Shown one piece after another: positions 22,201 through 33,420 of a stretch of 64,000 nt of DNA. The notes under the pieces are model-generated. The model saw only the letters and a list, made by a program, of their open reading frames with translations. It did no database searches and had not been told where the DNA came from. This DNA comes from Cyanophora paradoxa (lineage: Eukaryota; Glaucocystophyceae; Cyanophorales; Cyanophoraceae). The position numbers and the translations under genes are program-made. Positions within the stretch are counted from its first letter, which is position 1. Every line of letters begins with the position of its first letter. The DNA lies in NCBI GenBank assembly GCA_004431415.1, contig QPMI01000525.1, positions 1 to 64,000 on the forward strand, written 5' to 3'.

Positions 22201-25200
22201 TTATTCTCTAGATATAGATCTTTCTAGGTCCTTTGAATCTTTCTTTTGCCGCCTCCAGATCACTTTTTCCCTACTGGGCTTTCCGCATTTCGACCGTTGG
22301 ACGCGCTATCGACGGGCCCCAACGGCCGCACGGACTGTCTTTCTTTCTATGGATTCCCCTGCCGCCATTACTTCTCTTCACTTCGCCACCGCCACCGCCT
22401 CCTCCTCTTTCCTTTGATTTTACTTTCCCATTCCGGATCCGCTTCTTCTTCTCTGCCGCCACCTGCAGCTGACGCGCGGCAGCTGCGGCGGCGGACGGGG
22501 ACGGCGTCGCTGGCGCAGAACGGCCTCTGCCTCGCCATGGTCGCCCAGGTCCTTCCCGTTCTCTCCACCCGGTGCGCCAAGCTAAGCCTTACGGCTCGAA
22601 TGTTAAGCCTTTTCCCTTAAGCTTCATGATCATGATCATGATCAATTGCAAGCCTTCATCGCGTCCTTTTTCGAGTACATTCCAACTTTGTGTCTCAATC
22701 GTAATCCAACGCATTCTGCCGGCAGCGTGGGCGTGCGGGGCCTCTACAGACTCTTCCTCGAGGCCATCATTCGCCGCGAGGTGCGAATCCAAGCTTAAGA
22801 AAACTGGAACACAGCGCCGCGAACGTTGCCACTGATCATGACCAATCCGCTCACCCGTGCGCAGATCGCCCGCGCCGGCGGCGGCAGCGGCGACCGGGCG
22901 CGCCTGCTGCCCCCCTGCCTGGCCCTCTGCCGCCGCCTCGCGGCCGCGATGCTCCGCGACGGCCGCCGCCGCGTCTCGGTGCCCCTGGACCCGACCCGGG
23001 TCATCCCGGAGGAGGAGGAGGCGGGCGGAGATCCAGACGAGGCGGGGCGGGCGCTGTGCGGGGGGGCGGGCCCCGCGCTGCGCGAGCTCTGCCCGCTGCG
23101 CCGCTGGCGGGCCCGCGGGCGCCTGGTCTTTGCCTTCTCGCACCCTTCTTTTCAGGACTTCTTCGCCTCCGAGGCCCTCCTCCAGTCGGTGCGCGCGTCA
23201 CAAACGTACACGTGCGAATCCCTTTTGTGCTTACTTGGATTTGGCTCTTCTCGCAGCTCGTGCCCGACGGCAACCCTAGGCCTGAGGGCACGGGTGCGGA
23301 GGAACGGGGCGCGTACATCTCAGCTCGGTCCGCCCCCTATGCCTTTTGCTTCCCGCCCTTCTCCAGGGCTTAAGGGGGCACCCCCGGCCCTTCGCGCAGC
23401 CTCTGGCGGGGCGGCTCGGCGCTCGTGCGGTTCCTCGCGGACGCCATCCAGACAGAGGGCCGCCCCGGCGTCGCCTCGGTCCGTCCATCCGCGCTTTAAA
23501 TCTACCGCTGCGCTTCGAAGTCGAAGACAGCGTCTGACGTGCACACGCCTCGCCAGTCTCTGTTCGCGCTGGTGATGGCGAGCCGCGAGGCGGGCGGCTC
23601 GGCCGTGGCGGCCGCCAACGCGGCGACGGTCCTCGCGGCCGCCGGCGTGTCGCTGGCGGGGCGGGCCCTGCGGGGCGTGCGCATCGCCGGCGCATGCCTC
23701 CGCCGCCTGGAGGCGGCGGGGGCCGACCTGCAGGGGGCCGACCTGACCGGATGCGACCTGACGGGCGCCAACCTCGCCGGGGCCGACATCCGCGGGGCCA
23801 AGCTGGAGGACATAAACTACGGGATTACGCCCCCGTTTCAAGTCGCCTGCCCGCCAAACGCCCTCTCCGCGTCGGCGAACGGGCGGCGCCTGGCGGCCAC
23901 GTGCCGCGACCGGCGGATCCGCGTCCTGGATGGCGTTACGGGGGCAAAGCTCACGGCGTTGGGCGGGCCCGACTCGGGATGGAAGGCGCTGGGGCCAGTC
24001 GCCCTCTCGTCGGTGCGGCGACGCCGTCATTTCCTTAAGCGTGTACGTGTTCAGCGGTGCCTGACGACGCGGGGCCTCAGGACGGGCTCCGCCTCGCCTC
24101 GGCCGTGGTGGCGGCCGACGGCTCCGTCTCGGCGAGGATCTGGGACGCCCAGACGGGGGCCGACGTCGCCGTCCTCGACCGCGACCCGACGGGCACCGAG
24201 GGGCCCGCCGCCTGCGTCGCCCTCAGCGAGGTGACAGGCTTCGAAAATGGATTCGCGTGAAACCGCGCTAATTTTGGGGCAGGACGGGTCGCGGGTCATG
24301 GTGGGGACGAGCGACGGAGGCGTAAGACTGCACGACGGGCGCACGGGCCGGCTGCTCCGCCGGCTCGCCGGCCACGCCAAGGCTGTCACTGCCGTCTCCC
24401 TCTCGGCGGTGCGCAAGCTTGAGAGGGACCCTGCAAGACGTGCGGGGTTTTCCGCCCCGTTCGACTGTGGCACCGCAGAGCGGCAACCGCGCGCTCTCTG
24501 CGTCCGAAGACGGCACAGCGATCGTGTGGGACGACTGCCTCGGCGTCGAGATCGCGCGGCTCTCGGGCCACACGCGCGGCATATGCTGCGCGGTGCTCTC
24601 CGCGGACGGCCGCCGCGCGGCGACGTGCGACGGGCCCGCCGTGCGCGTCTTCTCCGCGACGACCGGCGCGCTGCTCGTGACGCTCCCGCGGGCCAACGCC
24701 CTCGAGTGCGTCACGGCGCTCGCCATCTCTTCGGTGCGAATTCCAGGCTTTCTTTCAATGCGGCGCTGATTTCGAGGTTTCAAATTCGCAACGCTGTTCG
24801 AAGGGCGGTTCGCGGCTCGCGACGGGATCCAGCGACGGACGGTTGGTCCTTTGGGACGCGGAGGTGCGATCCGATCCGATCCGATCCGATCTGAGCTCAG
24901 CCGACTCTGCTTGTCGCAGGCCGGCTCGCCGCTTGCCCAGCAGCGGGTGGGGCGGGACCAGATCCTATCTGTGGCACTCTCCGCCGCCGGCGACCGCCTC
25001 TTCTCCACGATGCGTACGCTATCGTTGAGCGGGCGCATCCACGTCTGGGACGCCAACTCACCCGCCGAAGTGCGACCATAGCCAAATGCCGCGCGCCTAC
25101 CTCCATGCCGCCAACGAGGCCTATGTTTGAGATTGGGTCTGCAGGCGGGCGAGTCTGGCGAGGCGCACGCCCCCGGCCACTCGCTCGACGTCCAGTGTGT

Positions 25201-27210
25201 CGCCGTCTCGTCGGTGCGGCCCTCTTCCTCATCCAATGCCTTCAATTCAAATGTCTTCTGATTTCAAAGCAGGACGGGGCGCGCGTGGTCTCTGGCGGAC
25301 ACGACAAGTGCCTGCGCGTCTTCGACGGCAATGGCGGCGCGGAGCTCAGGCGCATCCAGGTGCGCTCGCCATTAATTATATAATACTCGACGCTTTTACC
25401 GGCGTCGACGGGATTCACGCGCGCTCTGAGCTTGGAGATTATATGTCGCAGGTCGGAGTCGGCTCGGGCTCCGTCTGGTCCGTCTCGCTCTCGCCGGTGC
25501 GCAGTTTTTCGGAAATGAAGAAAGGAATGAATCCCTGACCTGCTCGCGTCTGACGTCCGTCGCGGCGCAGTGCGGGCGGTGGGCGGTCGTTGCTGCATGG
25601 GACTTCGTCGCTCGCATCTTCGACACCTTGACCGGCGTGCAAGTGCGCTGCGTGCACCCCGCCTCGCAGAAAGAAAGTTTATGTAAGTCTATATCTGAAT
25701 GATCGCGCTCGCAGGTCGGGCGTCTGAAGGGGCACGAGAAGGAGGTCCTCGCCGCTGCCTACTTTCCGGTTCGCATTTTCAGGAAGAAGCTTTGAACGGC
25801 TAGCTTTTACTTCAATGCGTGGTAATTGTAAGAAACCATAGTAGTTATAATATAAGCGTCCCTGTTTGTTCCTCCACGCTCGTCTAACGAATCTCCGCTG
25901 CTCAGGACGGGAATCGGGTGGTGACGGGGAGCCACGACCGGACGGTCCGCATCTGGGACGCGTCGAGGGGCGAGGAGCTGCGGAGGATTGCCGAGCACAG
26001 CGATACCGTCACCTCCGTCGCCGTCTCCCCGGTCCGCGTGTTTGGCTCGCTTCTCAGCTCCAGCTGAAGCTTTAACTGCCTAGGATGGGGAATGGCTCGT
26101 CTCTGGCGGCCACGACGGATGCGCGAGGATCTTCGACGTCGCCACGGGGCGCCAGGTAGGCAGACAGTTTTCAGTGTGTGTAGATGCTTATTTGTTATGA
26201 GCTAAGATGCGGGTTTTGCGATCGCAGACACATTTCCTCTCCACCCACAAAGCGTGGGTCGAATCCGTCGCGGTCTCACCCGTGCGCCCTCTGCTTTAGA
26301 CCAGAGTTCGATCAATTCGCGCGTTTGACGCGCCGCGCTTCGATCTCAGGACGGGAAGCGCGTCGCGGCGAGCTGCCGCGACGGAGGGATCCGAGTCTGG
26401 AGCGTCAACAGCGGCACCGAGCTTCTCCACGTGCGCTCGCTCGAAATTACGTGTGATTAAACCTCGCTCTGATTTGCGCGTTCTCGCAGATGCGGGGGCA
26501 CGTCGGGCCCGTGTGGTCCGTCGCCTTCTCGCCGGACGGCGCGTGGCTGGCCTCTGCCGGCGAGGACGGCACCGTCCGCGTGTGGGACGGCGCCACGGGC
26601 TCCGAGCTGCAGCGGCTCGCCGGCCACGCCGGCGCCGTCCGATCCGTCGCCGTCTCCTCCGTGCGTCGGCGTTTCGGCGCCTCTGACGTCGACCACGACC
26701 GAATTCGAATGCTCGACAGACGGACGCCGGCGCCCGCATCGTTTCGGGCGGCGCGGACGCCTCCGTTCGCGTGTGGGCGGCGCCGCCGCCGCTGCAGCCT
26801 CCGACGCGGGCGGGTGCAGAGGCGGGACCTGCACATATTTGCCCCCCGGTATGCTATACTTTCTTTCCGCACTTCAATCTGATCTGATCTGATCTGACCT
26901 CTTCCTCCTTTTCCCAGCGCTTCCTGTGCCTGCGGCGCATCCAGCGAACAACCAAGCTCGAGATGTCCAAAGTTAAGGTGCGATTAATTGGTGGCCCTCG
27001 AATTCAACTTGCAGCCTTTCCCTCCCAAGCTTTTATATATAGATATCAATAGACCTTGCATGGCGATCGCATAAGCTTCAGCTTGAGGGCGATTCTTCTG
27101 CCGGGCCGTGGATTGACCGCTGCTCGCGGCAGATGGATGCACCGAGCTCGAGCTTGAGCTCGAGCTCGAGCCCGCCGAATTCGAAGCCTCATGCACATAT
27201 GCCAGTCTAA
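19244..27210 (+). CDS. TIR-like/NACHT/pentapeptide/WD40 STAND (NLR-like) protein, right copy
   Basis: About 35 exons, roughly 1,650 residues. The start at 19244 gives MGNSC (possible N-myristoylation plus palmitoylation). A Ser-rich head is followed by a TIR-like fold (19880-20308). NACHT: Walker A GESGASKST across exons 21077-21150 and 21211-21429; Walker B LVLLLDGYDE in 21507-21690. Winged-helix-type segment FAFSHPSFQDFFASEALL in 22865-23188. Exon 23557-24012 holds a helical linker and pentapeptide repeats (CDLTGANLAGADIRGAKL) and the first WD40 strands. About 14 WD40 blades follow in exons 24081-24230, 24283-24408, 24479-24733, 24804-24863, 24920-25069, 25145-25213, 25273-25359, 25452-25496, 25571-25642, 25715-25768, 25906-26031, 26084-26155, 26228-26281, 26350-26430, 26490-26660 and 26720-26848. 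A short tail (26918-26977, 27133-27210) ends in TAA and is the least certain part. Compared with the left copy, one base is missing near 19845-19860, which breaks the frame inside the TIR-like region. STAND proteins are signal-activated ATP switches; the ligand is unknown. Confidence 0.8.
22061..22145 (+). repeat. Exon-end/donor duplication in an intron of the right NLR copy
   Basis: GAAGCCCAGGTCCGT occurs at 22061-22075 (the real exon end) and again at 22131-22145, 70 bases into the intron. The left arm has only one such junction (near 3070-3095). The copy therefore probably arose after the segmental duplication. Confidence 0.7.
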
Positions 27211-29429
27211 TATTATTGATGAGCCCCGTGAGATTGCAATCCTGCAGGGTTGCCAATTGGCATTATTATTTATGTAACTACTAGGCTAATTGAGTCTACG
27301 TTACTAGGTTAGCGTTATCGCGATCGGAATCGTGATCGGAAAACTCGCCGATAACTTGGCGATAATGTATAAGAAGGATCTGGCCCAGTGGATTCTGGCA
27401 GTGGATGCGGATCCGAAGATTCCGATTCTTTTTCCGAACGGCTTCAAATTCAGGTCATGGACATTGATGATTGATGGGCAATGATATCGATGGCCCGCTG
27501 GGCCGCTCGGACTCCTCGCCGACTCGACGCCGAGTCCTCGGAGCCTACTACCGTGTGGCACTATAATACCGCGCCCACTTAATTACCGCGGTACCAAATT
27601 ACCGCGTCGAGAATTTGTAATTTAACGCGGTAATTTGGTACCGCGGTAATATGCTGCAGCCAAGTTGCTCCATACAATATCCCCCACGATTACCGCCCCA
27701 TACAAGCCTCAAGTTTGTTAAAACGCGGTAATTTGGTACCGCGGTATTTTGGCCACCCTCGGGCCGGAGTTTTTAACGCGGTAATTTATGCCGCGGTAAT
27801 TTAGTGCCACACGGCAGGCTAGTCGGAGGGAGGCTCAGGGAGCCCCCGCTCCTCGTTGATGGCCATGGGAGTTTTCGGGCAGATTTCAGACATCAATTTA
27901 TGATGGACCATTGATGATTCGATCTTTCGGGGCCCGGGGGAATTTCAGATCGCGATTCGATTCGTCCGCGATCTGAAATGACACTGATGATGACAAGCCG
28001 TGAGCCTGCGTGAGGATCCGATGACCGTGAAAAAATATATGCTCGGATAGGTCCGGCCAGGCAGGGAGGGGGTTGCCCCCCTCCCCACGCGCCGCTGTTT
28101 CCAGCGGCTCGGCCGGACCCTATAGCTAGAGGATCCGATGATCCGATGATCGTGACTCCATTAATATTCAATGATTCTGGCCCGGGAGCTGGCATGTTCA
28201 TGCGCCACCTGCCGCGGCCGCCGGCTGCTGGCCAGCGGCGGGCCGCCGGCGGCCATGCACCGCGGACAGCGTAATCACTAATCAGTATCAGCGTTCACGG
28301 TTTACGCGGGAATTCAAAATTACGCCTGCGTTTGCAGTACTAGTCAACTTTGCACCGCTGATTATGAGTCAATTAATGACTCGAATTTTATGAGCTGCAG
28401 ACTGCAGTATTTTAATCAAGTTAGCGTTTACGGCCGGACCAGCTGCAATCTGCAAATTACACACAAAAGGCTGCAATTACATGTACAGCAGCCTGTAAAT
28501 TTCTTTCTCTACGTACTGGTTAACGGCAGGATCGGAATGGGGGTCACCGGGTGCGGGGGAGCTTGCCCCCCTGCTTGTATAACATGCGAATGTACAATGC
28601 ACGTGCGTATACGGTCCATGCACCAAGGCACATATTTACCAGTACGTGAGCTCGCTAAAAGAAAGCATCCGTCTACGTCGCGCCGGGCAGTGGCAAGGAA
28701 TTCGAAGGGGGGCTCGTACAGAGTCGTACTGTCACAGTGTAAAACACGAAATCTCCGACGGCACTTAATCATTGAATATTCGGCGCTTTTCGGCGTTTTC
28801 GGCGCTACTCGGCGCTTTTCGGCGCTTTTCTGCAAGGAATTCGAATATTAAAGGGGGCTCGTACTGTAAAACAATGTACATGTTCAGATGTCTGGCAGCT
28901 GGCAGAAGAGGGCTGTACGGATGTGTTGCCATGGCTGTACGCATGTGTTGCCAAAAATATGATGACGACAAAACCACAATTTCGGCGCATTTTTCGTATT
29001 TTGCCTAAATAAATTCAGACTGGATATTGCATGTTTTACAGTATGTATATTGTGATTTCAATTTGGCCTCTACGGGCGGCGGAAACGCATCAGCGCTGAG
29101 ACATCTGAACTAGCACGTACACTATATGATTGAGTCATCGATATCGGTTGTACAGACCCTGAACTGGGCCACAACTGGCACGTGCACTATACATATCATA
29201 ATACGTATACTCTGCCAGAGTGCAAATTAGATTTGGATCATGCCCCACCTTGCCTGTATACGCCCCCACAGTGCTGGAGTAGACTAGAGGCTGTGGCCGG
29301 TAATTCACCAAAAACAAATTAGATTTGGGCTGGATAATATATATTTTATTAATTATTAGATGTGGCTTGGGAGTTGCCGGGTTGGTGCTCCAGCCGCTCC
29401 GTTTCCGTGTCTGCGATCGGGATTAACCT
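27211..29429. other. Intergenic region, repeats only
   Basis: No supported gene. Lower GC than the flanks. It contains a MITE-like element (27551-27814), short TTTTCGGCGC repeats (about 28780-28833) set between two related AAGGAATTCGAA...GGGGCTCGTAC segments (28695 and 28834), and a dispersed repeat at about 29268-29312 that recurs near 34979-35030. Open frames here have no family resemblance. Confidence 0.6.
27551..27814. mobile_element. MITE-like element with 23-bp terminal inverted repeats
   Basis: The 264-bp unit begins CCGTGTGGCACTATAATACC and ends with the inverse complement of that sequence, with about 2 mismatches in 23. Internally it holds several copies of GCGGTAATTTGGTACCGCGGTA in both orientations, so it is largely self-complementary. 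It has no coding capacity. I could not define a target-site duplication. A related internal fragment occurs at about 35050-35165. Confidence 0.65.
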
Positions 29430-31459
29430 CTACCTCGGTTTCTGGATCTGGAGAGGAGCGGGCCGGGGTCGAATTAAAAACAAACGTACGTAGCCGCTAG
29501 TGTGCTCTGTGACGAGTGCTCTGTGCGAACAAATCTGCGCATTAATATTGTCATGTGAGAGAAGCTCGATAAAAGGCACATATATATGCGTTGAGATCAC
29601 TGCAGTTGCGATCGCGAGCGGACCGAGAAGATGGTGGATCATTATTATCGTCTGCAATTGTTGAAAGCGCATCTATGTGGTAAGAAATTCGTGTACATGT
29701 TTCGAAGTGATTGCAAGTTGCAGTCGGTCTGCAAGCCGCACCAAGAGAGCTGTTGACATTATTTCGACGACGTTGCCGGAGCTTGATCTGCGAATCTCGA
29801 CTAGCTGAAAGCGCACGAAGCGATCACGCAATGACCGGTGATTTTCACGATTGGGATCCGGAGCCTTGGACAATAAGGATCCAAGGAAGGTCCCGGCGAA
29901 CACAGCGGTACCCCGGGCCACCATGAAGAAAGTTTCAAACGTGACGTGTGCCCTGAATATGTTTACAAGATGAGAGATCTAGAGCAGAGGGCTGCTATAA
30001 TCATGACTGTGACTGATATCGATACGCTTTCACTCACCGAAGGACGTTCAAGTCAATGTTTGCGCCGGCTAGTGTGAAGAAGGGAATGAACACCCATCTG
30101 GCGACCTGCTCTCGCGTGCGGCGCGGTGTTGATGATTTTCATCTTTGCCGCCAGAAGGGTGTTCAAATTACATGAGAGAGGTGGCGTTTGAGTTTCGCAG
30201 CGTGCGAAGTTACGTTCGAGACGAAGGCCCCTGCGACAATGAACACCTGAAATCCAAACCCGCGGACGTCAATTCATCACCCCGAAAGCTTATTAATTAC
30301 GATCTAGACACTAAAAGCGATTTCAAGTACCAGAAGTGGTTCTATATCAATAGTAAGTGGAAGCGTATGGCGTTCGGAAGCTCGAACAACGGCATCCGCT
30401 GCGGCGTAGAAGAAGCATCCCACGGGCATCTGCGTTATCGAATGAAAATATATATATTTCTAGACCTCTCCACACGGTCTCAGCTTTGAGCGATGCATAC
30501 CACGAGCCAGAGAGCGCGGAGCCTGCCATAGGCGATCGCGAGAAGCAGCTTAAATAGGAGCCCCATGCCGAGCCTGCAATATCAGGAGGCGTCACTGGTG
30601 GTACAAGGAAACGGGTGCGCATGCACACACACAACTTGGCATACCCAATTACAAAGGACACTGCCATTCTGTACCGGATCCGGAGAAGAATCGTCGTGTG
30701 GTATATAAATGAAAATCGAAGGAAGGGAGAACGGAGCCGCGCGCATGTGAGAAATGAGAAAAAGAAAGCATCAGATCCTCGAGCTTGCACCTCATTGAAA
30801 GCACGCCTGTTCGCAGATCTCTGAAGCCTCGCCCTGCCGTAGTGCGTATCGCTCTTCAAATGTTTGCCGAGTCGGAGCACTGCGCATGCAATTCTAGATC
30901 TTTATTGAATTCAAATCCATATGTACGTATACATTCTGCCTTGTGACCCCACGCCGCGCGTGCACCGCGCCGTCGCGCGCCATGCCATTATTATAAGATT
31001 CATTATCACGTAATCATACGCACCAGCAACGCAGGTCGCCTTCGTGGGTTCTTCGAGAGTAAACGTGAAGAAGATTAATCCGATCACATCGCCTGCGCAC
31101 GCACCATGCAAATACCGATGGTTTCAGTTTCAGAGGCGCTCTCGAAAAGCGGAAGCAATCGCGGAAGCAATCCCCAAATCAAAGCCTTACAAACAACAAT
31201 TGCGCCCTGCGAGCAACACGCATGTCGAAAGTAAAGATTCTGGATTTCGGCCCGGAAATTGTTTTAAAAGCGATCGGAGCGTACCAAAATTGCTTTTGTA
31301 ATGGGACGTCGGCCTTTGGACTTGAGCTCTTTCATCTGGGTAATGAGAAGATCCCGCATTAAATATTCAATGCGGAAACTGGAATATGTATTGTGCTGGA
31401 ATGTGTTCCAGCGCTGCGAGATCACTGAGCGCTCGAACTAGATCGAGATCGATTGCCAT
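29430..31459 (-). CDS. Putative monovalent cation:proton antiporter (CPA2-like)
   Basis: Spliced on the minus strand from several short exons with consistent phases. Clear pieces: 31024-31092 (DVIGLIFFTFTL), about 30520-30570 (LGMGLLFKLLLAIAYGRL), 30172-30246 (VFIVAGAFVSN), 30038-30105 (VARWVFIPFFTLAGANIDLN), 29836-29952 (TFFMVARGTAVFAGTFLGSL), 29742-29787 (RSSSGNVVEIMSTALL), and 29430-29651 (TIIMIHHLLGPLAIATAVIS, then a tail to the stop). The DVIGL step, the P-[FL]-FF-x-x-[AG]-G-x-x-ID membrane segment, the later small-residue segment and the LLGPL segment follow the order seen in CPA2 antiporters, which exchange Na+ or K+ for H+. The start at 31459 (MAIDLDLVRALSDL) is weak and exons between 30,600 and 31,450 are uncertain. 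GC is lower than in neighbouring genes. It could be a decaying gene. Confidence 0.5.
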
Positions 31460-32737
31460 GGTGTTGCGTTGCGATATATACATTTATGACAGATCTAGAA
31501 TGCGGACTGCGCACCTGATTAGGAGAAATTGCATGTAGCTCATTGCCAAGTTGATTTTGCCCGCGGCCGGCTCTCCGGATCCGTTCATCGATATCGTAGA
31601 TCTAGATCTAAAGTTGTAATCACATGCATATTATATGCACTGCGGCATATGCATATGCGCATGCACATGCATTTATGCGTCTTGCGCTTGCGCGGTTATA
31701 GCTGTAAATACATATATATGTGGCGCCCGGCGCGCGTCCGACCGGCGTCGTCGATCGCGATGGTCGACAAGGCTCGAGTTATCCAAATGTCACAGGCCTA
31801 GGGCCGCTGGCAATCTCTAGCTAGCTAGCTATACATGTATTGCAGTGCTATATATAGCTAAGGTAGCGCAAGCGCTCGAAGGTACAGTGCAAGCCCGCGG
31901 CCGATGATCAAGCCCAGTGCAAGGCAATCCTACTAGGGCCTACCGGGTACTACGGTAGTACCGTAGTACGGAACTGCCCGCGCGGGCCGAGGGCCGGCCC
32001 GGCGGGCCCCGCCGCCCGGGGCCCGGCCCGGGCCCGGGGGCCCGGGGGCCGGGGGGTGCGGGAGTCAGCGGGACTCGGGACTCCGGGACTGTCACAGTGT
32101 CAGCCTGGCAGTGTGCAGTGATGAGTCTCTAATTTATAATACAAAATAATACTCATTTATATAATTATTATAATAAACATTACTGTAATAGTCCCAGGGC
32201 GGCAGTTATCGATAACAATAAAATAACCGGGGGGGATACAGGCTACAAACACTCTAAACGCTGCGTAATTCATGCTTAGCAACGCCTACGTCAAAAAGAA
32301 ACGATGCGCAGCAAGCTATAAGAGTCGTACAGCATCTTTGGCGTTCCGGCAGGTCGCCCGCCCGCCCGTCCAGCCACGGGGGTACAGTGGGTACGGCGCC
32401 TCCCTCTGGTGAAACCACGGGAATTTAGATGTCTGCATTCTGAAATCCACAGTATAATAGCTTAGGCGATGTTCTTATCCCTTTTCTAACGTTTTCGAGC
32501 TGTACTGTGAGGTGCGGGGGGGCCCTCTCTATGGAGCGTTATTTATAATACGCTAATCGTTATAAAAATATTATATAACGTTAGTGTAATATTATAATAA
32601 AAGTGCGGATTTTGGCCTAATCTGTAATCCCATCACTGGCAGTGTGAGCCTCAGTGTGAGGTCGAGTCGGCACTGACTCGGCAGTGACTCGGCACTCGGC
32701 ACCGTAATGCAGAAAATTAAGGTCTGTACTTTATTAT

Positions 32738-32880
32738 GTCATCCCCAAATTATGTCGCCTCGGATGTGAGAGAACGACATAATTTGGGACCGTCATAGTA
32801 GAGCACGCTCAGTGGTACCCCATCAAATTTACCGTCCCATGCAAGCCTGAAAATAATTTGGGGACTGTCACAGTGTCAGT
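32738..32880. mobile_element. Possible second MITE or hairpin element
   Basis: CCCCAAATTATGTCG is followed within 20 bases by its inverse complement CGACATAATTTGGG, and a third copy of the AATTTGGGG word closes the segment. It shares a word of the type CCCATxCAAGCCT with the element at 27551-27814, so the two may be related non-autonomous elements. No coding capacity. Confidence 0.4.
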
Positions 32881-33049
32881 GCACGTGTGAGCTCGAGTCG
32901 GCAGTGAGTGCCAGTGACTCGCCGAGTCGGCACTCGGTACTCGGAATTAGTCGGGAGTCGCGAATCGCGATCGGGCCCGGCCCGCGGGGAGTCGGCAGGG
33001 AGTCGCCGGGGACTCGGCCGCCGGGCGCCGGGCGGGGACTCCCGGCTCC

Positions 33050-33420
33050 GAGGGCCGATGCTCGGGAGTCGGGAGTCGGGACTCGGGACTCGGGACTCGG
33101 GACTCGGGAGTCGGGAGTCCGAGGTCGCGATCCGATGATCGGGACTCGGGACTCGGGCCCGGGGAGTCGGGAGTCGGGACTCCGGTACTACGTAATACGT
33201 ATATACGGTAGTCGGGACTCGGGAGTCGGGAGTCGGGACTCGGCCCCGAGTCGGGACTCGGGACTCGGGACTCGGGGAGTCCGACGGTCGGGACTCGCGA
33301 TCGGGAGTGAGGACTCTGGGGACTCAGTGGGGAGTCGCCGAGTCGGGACTCCGGGAGTCGGGAGTCCGACGGTCACCGACTCGGGCCGAGTCGAAAGACT
33401 CGAAACTCGAGTCCGACGGT
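33050..33420. repeat. Minisatellite of GGGACTC / GGGAGTC units
   Basis: A dense run of 7-8 base units alternating GGGACTC, CGGGAGTC and GAGTCCGACGGTC. Since GACTC and GAGTC are mutual complements, the array can fold into many small hairpins. It is flanked by a looser array of similar units from about 32650. Confidence 0.8.

Larger units (their letters stand above)
17369..25325. repeat. Right arm of large inverted segmental duplication
   Basis: Inverted counterpart of bases 1-7830. Gene order and exon lengths match (see the left arm). The right arm carries the complete NLR-like gene and is continuous with the full-length TIR/beta-helix gene, so it looks closer to the ancestral arrangement. 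The spacer between arms (about 7.84-17.36 kb) holds most of the TIR/beta-helix gene. Confidence 0.9.

Noticed and set aside
31975-32060. GC-palindromic block as a terminator or RNA gene
   Set aside because: Simple CCCGGG/GGCCCG composition with no recognisable RNA structure or adjoining gene.
33059-33420. Short GGGACTC repeats as a CRISPR-like array
   Set aside because: There are no constant repeats of 20 bases or more with unique spacers, no cas genes, and the DNA is eukaryotic; it is a minisatellite.
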